Assembly (NCBI GenBank): GCA_963596005.1
Contig: CAVBJF010000002.1
Coordinates: 124,001 to 188,000 of the forward strand
Reading direction: 5' to 3'
From: Gallibacter pasteurianus_A
Lineage (GTDB): Bacteria > Bacillota > Clostridia > Peptostreptococcales > Anaerovoracaceae
Length of the DNA stretch: 64,000 nt
The position numbers and the translations under genes were made by a program. Under the pieces are notes generated by a model. It worked only from the letters and a program-made list of their open reading frames with translations. It ran no database searches and was not told the origin of the DNA. Shown here one piece after another: positions 60,204 through 64,000 of the stretch (position 1 is the first letter of the stretch; each line of letters opens with the position of its first letter).

Positions 60204-62495
60204 ATGAAAGAAAAAATTAAAAAAATTGTAGCAATATTGCTGGTAATACTTATGGTATTAGGATGGTATGTATCCATCAACGGTATAGGAAATATATCTC
60301 CGCTAAAGGACAAGGTAAAACTTGGACTTGATATAAAGGGTGGAGTATATGTTGTTATGGAAGCAGAAACAAACCTTGAGGGTGAAGAGCTTACTGCGGT
60401 GATGGATCAAACAAAAGAAGTCATAAATCGAAGGGTTGACCAGATGGGTATAGCCAATGCAGAAGTCAGAGTCGAAGGTGGCAATAGGATAAGAGTTGAG
60501 TTACCGGGTGAAGATGATGCACAAAATGCGATAGAGCAGATAGGCAAGACTGCGCAGCTAAAATTCGTGATGCCGGACGGAGGGTTTGTACTTGACGGCA
60601 GTTCTGTCGAAAAAGCATCTGTAACACAGAGCAGTCAAAACGCAGGCTATGCCGTAAGCTTAAAGTTAAAGGATGATGGCAAAGAAGCATTTCAAGAAGC
60701 TACAAAAAAGGCACTTACAGGCAACATAACTGCAACTATAAAAGACAGTAGCGGACAAACTGTTTCTAACAATTCGATAGTAATAATGCTCGATAGTCAA
60801 GTTATCTCAAGTCCTGAGGTAAACGAAGAGATAAGCGGTGGCGAGTGTGAGATTACAGGTAATTTTACAAAAGATGAGGCAAAAGAACTTTCTGACCTTA
60901 TAAACGGTGGTGCGCTTCCTGCGCCATTAAAAGAGGTTTCCTCTTCTGTGCAAAGTGCAAAGGTTGGACTTGATGCATTTGAGCAGAGTGTGACAGCAGG
61001 TATTATAGGTATATGTATAATCTTTTTGATCATGTTATTTGGTTATAGGATTATGGGATTTGCCGCAGATATAGCGCTTGCAATGTACATTTTAATTATA
61101 TTTGCAATAGTAACACTTGCAGGCAATGTTATAACATTACCGGGGATAGCCGGCTTGATACTTTCCGTAGGTATGGCAGTTGACGCAAATGTCGTCATAT
61201 TTACACGTATCAAAGAAGAAATTATGAGTGGCAAAACGATAAGGGTTGCTGTAAAATCCGGTTTCCAAAGAGCGATGAGTACGGTTATAGACTCGCAGGT
61301 TACAACGCTTATCGCTGCGATCATCCTATACCAAATAGGTACAAGTGCTGTAAAAGGATTTGCATGGACGCTCATCATCGGTATTATTGTCAGCCTGCTT
61401 ACAGCAGTTGTTATCACACATCTATATCTTGAAATTTTTGCAAATACAAAGAGATTCTCGAGAAATAGATTCTTCGGCATCAAGGATGACGGCACACCTA
61501 CATTTGCTATTAAGAAGAAATTCAACTTTATAAAGCATAGAAAGGTTTACTACTGCATAGTTGCTGTGGTAATGGTAATAGGTCTTGGATTTGGTATATT
61601 CAAAGGATTTAATTACGGTATCGACTTCACAGGTGGTACCATGGTGCAAATCGACATGGGTAAAAAGGTAGAAATGGAAAAAGTCGAGGATGTACTAAAA
61701 GAAAAGGATATTGACGCTGAAGTAGTATATGCCGGCGAGGATAATTCGCAAATCATTATTAGGACAGTAGAAGCGCTCGAAAACACAGAGCGAAACGAGA
61801 TGATAAATGATCTTCAAAAAGAGTTTAAGTTTGAAGATAGCGATATACTGGCGCAAGAGTTGTTTGGACCTACGGTAGGTAAAGAACTTAGAAACAATGC
61901 CATCAAAGCTGTATTGCTTGCAGCTCTCGGTATGCTGATTTACATAAGATTTAGATTTAAGGAATGGAAATTCGGAGCCGCAGCACTTCTTGGTGTTTTA
62001 AATGACGTGCTTGTAGTACTGGCGTTTTATGCAGTATTCAACATTACGGTAAATAACCCATTTATCGCAGGTGTATTGACGGTTGTAGGATATTCTATAA
62101 ATGATACGATAGTTGTCTTCGATAGGATTAGAGAAAACAATGCGCTATTGAGAAGACCGGAGGAGGAAATAATAGACCTTTCGATAAACCAGACGCTTTC
62201 GCGTTCTATCATGACTACATTTACAACGCTTATAGTTATGGTACCGATGTTTATTATGACAAATAGTACGCTTAGAGAATTTATATTACCGCTTATGGTC
62301 GGAGTATCCGTAGGTTGTTTGTCATCAATATTCCTATGCAGTCCACTTTATTATGAATTTTCAAAGAGACATAATAAATCAAAGTATGAAAAAGCGATTG
62401 CTGACGGCAAAAAGAAGAAAAAGAATAAATACATAGGCGCTACTGCAAAGGATAAAAAAGCAAAGGACGATAAAAACGATAAGATTTTGGTGTAA
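60204..62495 (+). CDS. secDF: Protein translocase subunit SecDF (fused)
   Basis: The 763-residue protein joins SecD and SecF in one chain, as in B. subtilis. The SecD half has KLGLDIKGGVYVVMEAE (about 34-50), a large external domain with RVDQMGIANAEVRVEG, and GLILSVGMAVDANVVIFTRIKEE. The SecF half begins near residue 440 with FKGFNYGIDFTGGTM and has VGYSINDTIVVFDRIREN. About twelve membrane helices result. The proton-driven complex pulls exported proteins. A lysine-rich tail ends the chain. Confidence 0.96.
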   Translation: MKEKIKKIVAILLVILMVLGWYVSINGIGNISPLKDKVKLGLDIKGGVYVVMEAETNLEGEELTAVMDQTKEVINRRVDQMGIANAEVRVEGGNRIRVELPGEDDAQNAIEQIGKTAQLKFVMPDGGFVLDGSSVEKASVTQSSQNAGYAVSLKLKDDGKEAFQEATKKALTGNITATIKDSSGQTVSNNSIVIMLDSQVISSPEVNEEISGGECEITGNFTKDEAKELSDLINGGALPAPLKEVSSSVQSAKVGLDAFEQSVTAGIIGICIIFLIMLFGYRIMGFAADIALAMYILIIFAIVTLAGNVITLPGIAGLILSVGMAVDANVVIFTRIKEEIMSGKTIRVAVKSGFQRAMSTVIDSQVTTLIAAIILYQIGTSAVKGFAWTLIIGIIVSLLTAVVITHLYLEIFANTKRFSRNRFFGIKDDGTPTFAIKKKFNFIKHRKVYYCIVAVVMVIGLGFGIFKGFNYGIDFTGGTMVQIDMGKKVEMEKVEDVLKEKDIDAEVVYAGEDNSQIIIRTVEALENTERNEMINDLQKEFKFEDSDILAQELFGPTVGKELRNNAIKAVLLAALGMLIYIRFRFKEWKFGAAALLGVLNDVLVVLAFYAVFNITVNNPFIAGVLTVVGYSINDTIVVFDRIRENNALLRRPEEEIIDLSINQTLSRSIMTTFTTLIVMVPMFIMTNSTLREFILPLMVGVSVGCLSSIFLCSPLYYEFSKRHNKSKYEKAIADGKKKKKNKYIGATAKDKKAKDDKNDKILV

Positions 62496-62522
62496 TATTA
62501 CTAACCCAAAAGGAACCACATT

Positions 62523-64000
62523 ATGGAGACAAGGCAAGAATTTTTAGATGAAATACTCGAAATAAATCCCAAATACGACAGCTTTTTGATAGGAAAGGCT
62601 TATGATGTTGCGGCTAAAATGCATGAAGGACAGCTTCGCAAATCAGGAGAGCCTTATCTTATCCATCCGATGGCTGTCGTAAAGATACTTGCCGAGCTTG
62701 GAATGGATGAATACACCTTAGAAGCAGGCCTGCTTCATGATGTTGTTGAAGATACAGAATATACAAGCGAAATGCTTGAAGAAGAGTTCGGAAAAGAGGT
62801 TGCTTTACTTGTAGATGGTGTTACAAAGATAAGCTCTCTTGCATATGAAAACAAAGAGGCACAGCAAGCAGAGACACTAAGGAAGATGTTTCTTGCTATG
62901 TCAAAGGATATAAGGGTACTCATAATAAAGCTTGCAGATAGACTTCACAATTTGAGGACTATCAACTATATGACACCTAATAAGATAAGAGAAAAATGTA
63001 AGGAAACACTCGACATTTATGCGCCTCTTGCGAGCAGACTCGGTATATATTCTATAAAATTTGAGCTCGAGGATATATGTATGCAACACCTCTGGCCGGA
63101 CGAGTATGAAAAGCTAAAAAAAGAAATTGCCGAAAAAACCCGTGAAAGAGAGGGTGGTATAAACACGATCATAGAGGAGATTAACGAGACTATAAAGGAT
63201 ACAAATATCAATTATGAAATTTCCGGGCGAACTAAGCAGATATACAGCATATTTAGGAAGATGCGTTTTCAGAGAAAACAACTCGATGAAATCTTTGACT
63301 TGATGGCTGTGCGCATTATTGTCGATAGTGTTAAGGACTGTTATGCAATACTTGGCACAGTGCATTCCATATGGACTCCTATTCCTGGCAGATTTAAGGA
63401 TTATATAGCAATGCCAAAGCCTAATATGTATCAATCGATACATACGACGGTTATAGATGATCTCGGCGATCCGTTTGAGATACAGATACGAACAAAAGAA
63501 ATGCATCAGATTGCCGAATATGGTATTGCTGCACATTGGAAATATAAAGAAGGCATAAGCGCTGATACAGAAGAGGTAAAGCTATCGTGGCTCAGGCAAT
63601 CACTTGAGTGGCAAAAGGAACTCGACAATCCAACAGAATTTCTTGAAAGCCTAAAGATGGATCTTTTTGAAAATCAAGTATTTGTATTTACGCCAAAAGG
63701 TCGCGTTATGGAATTGCCGGCCGGAGCGACACCTCTTGATTTTGCATTTAAAATTCATTCTGAAGTCGGAGCAAAGTGCGTCGGTGCTAAGATAAACGGG
63801 AAGATGGTGACAATAGACCACAAGCTCGAAAATGGTGATATCGTGGAGATTGTTACTTCATCAAATGCGAGCGGACCTTCGATAGATTGGCTAAAGATTG
63901 TAAAAAGCGCTACGGCAAGGACAAAGATAAGACAGTGGTTAAAGCGTGAAAATAAGTCTGATGATGTTGAAAAAGGCAAATTGCTCTTAGATAAGTACAT
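62523..64000 (+). CDS. rel: Bifunctional (p)ppGpp synthetase/hydrolase Rel (partial, runs off the window)
   Basis: The start is ATG 62523 behind AAAGGAA; 492 codons are visible and the gene continues past 64000. The hydrolase domain has LLHDVVEDTEYT (His72-Asp73) and KLADRLHNLRT. The synthetase domain has GRTKQIYSIFRKM, DLMAVRIIV, GRFKDYIAMPKPNMYQSIHT and EIQIRTKEMHQIAEYGIAAHWKYK. RFKD at about 290-293 is the charge pattern of bifunctional Rel/SpoT rather than of synthetase-only RelA. The TGS domain starts near VFVFTPKGRVMELPAGATPLDFAF. It follows secDF by 27 bases. Confidence 0.95.
   Translation, partial: METRQEFLDEILEINPKYDSFLIGKAYDVAAKMHEGQLRKSGEPYLIHPMAVVKILAELGMDEYTLEAGLLHDVVEDTEYTSEMLEEEFGKEVALLVDGVTKISSLAYENKEAQQAETLRKMFLAMSKDIRVLIIKLADRLHNLRTINYMTPNKIREKCKETLDIYAPLASRLGIYSIKFELEDICMQHLWPDEYEKLKKEIAEKTREREGGINTIIEEINETIKDTNINYEISGRTKQIYSIFRKMRFQRKQLDEIFDLMAVRIIVDSVKDCYAILGTVHSIWTPIPGRFKDYIAMPKPNMYQSIHTTVIDDLGDPFEIQIRTKEMHQIAEYGIAAHWKYKEGISADTEEVKLSWLRQSLEWQKELDNPTEFLESLKMDLFENQVFVFTPKGRVMELPAGATPLDFAFKIHSEVGAKCVGAKINGKMVTIDHKLENGDIVEIVTSSNASGPSIDWLKIVKSATARTKIRQWLKRENKSDDVEKGKLLLDKY

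Noticed and set aside
1..64000. CRISPR arrays, insertion sequences, prophage or integrase genes
   Set aside because: No regularly spaced repeats, transposase, integrase or phage structural proteins were seen; gene order is typical housekeeping chromosome.

Overview
The window is ordinary chromosome from a low-GC Gram-positive anaerobe, most likely a member of the Clostridia (Eubacteriales). I cannot name the species. The evidence is a T-box leader, a lysine riboswitch, a PrpC/PrkC PASTA-kinase pair, a fused SecDF, a bifunctional Rel, a BceRS-BceAB detoxification module, a cysteine-free Rrf2/CymR regulator, an SPQTG-type cell-wall sorting signal, and frequent TTG/GTG starts behind strong Shine-Dalgarno sites. 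Nearly all genes are on the + strand; only one, at 13270-14160, is on the - strand. I see no insertion sequence, prophage, CRISPR array or replication origin.

Layout. 1-1855: two surface proteins with Cys/His-rich modules and C-terminal anchors. 1882-3476: two membrane proteins. 3484-5008: a queuosine-precursor transporter with a structured leader, then aroD. 5087-9502: the ECF vitamin-transporter core (ecfA1-ecfA2-ecfT), followed by a trmB whose frame runs without a stop into an aminotransferase. 9553-12595: a sulfur operon (cysK, metY, a CymR-like gene) with repeats over its promoter. 12784-15950: a Cys-tRNA(Pro) deacylase, a radical SAM protein, queH and asnA. 16012-28348: a long housekeeping operon (priA, def, fmt, a Zn-peptidase, rsmB, prpC, prkC, rsgA, rpe, ddl, thrS). 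28378-40151: the rimP-nusA-rnpM-ylxQ-infB-rbfA-nrnA-truB-ribF operon, extended by an aminopeptidase P and a BceRS-type two-component system. 40159-43006: the bceAB transporter that system probably controls.

43043-45719: a lysine riboswitch in front of a polar amino-acid ABC transporter. 45746-48345: rpsO, with a small structured leader, then pnp. 48414-51845: an isoleucine T-box and a type 2 isoleucyl-tRNA synthetase. 51870-59905: a cupin, rlmN, a small unknown P-loop protein, an EamA transporter, a NUDIX hydrolase, a nitrilase, a BMP-family lipoprotein, a YgiQ-type radical SAM protein and an Mrp ATPase. 59949-64000: tRNA-Arg(TCG), secDF and the first 492 codons of rel, which leaves the window.

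The points most worth a second look are the altered HXGH signature (GVHH) in the isoleucyl-tRNA synthetase, the in-frame TrmB-aminotransferase fusion with an internal ribosome-binding site, the repeat architecture of the cysK promoter, the overlapping helices in front of rpsO, the attenuator-like hairpin before rimP, and the paired GTAAGG repeats before bceAB. Positions, motifs and stems were read by eye; no database search was possible.
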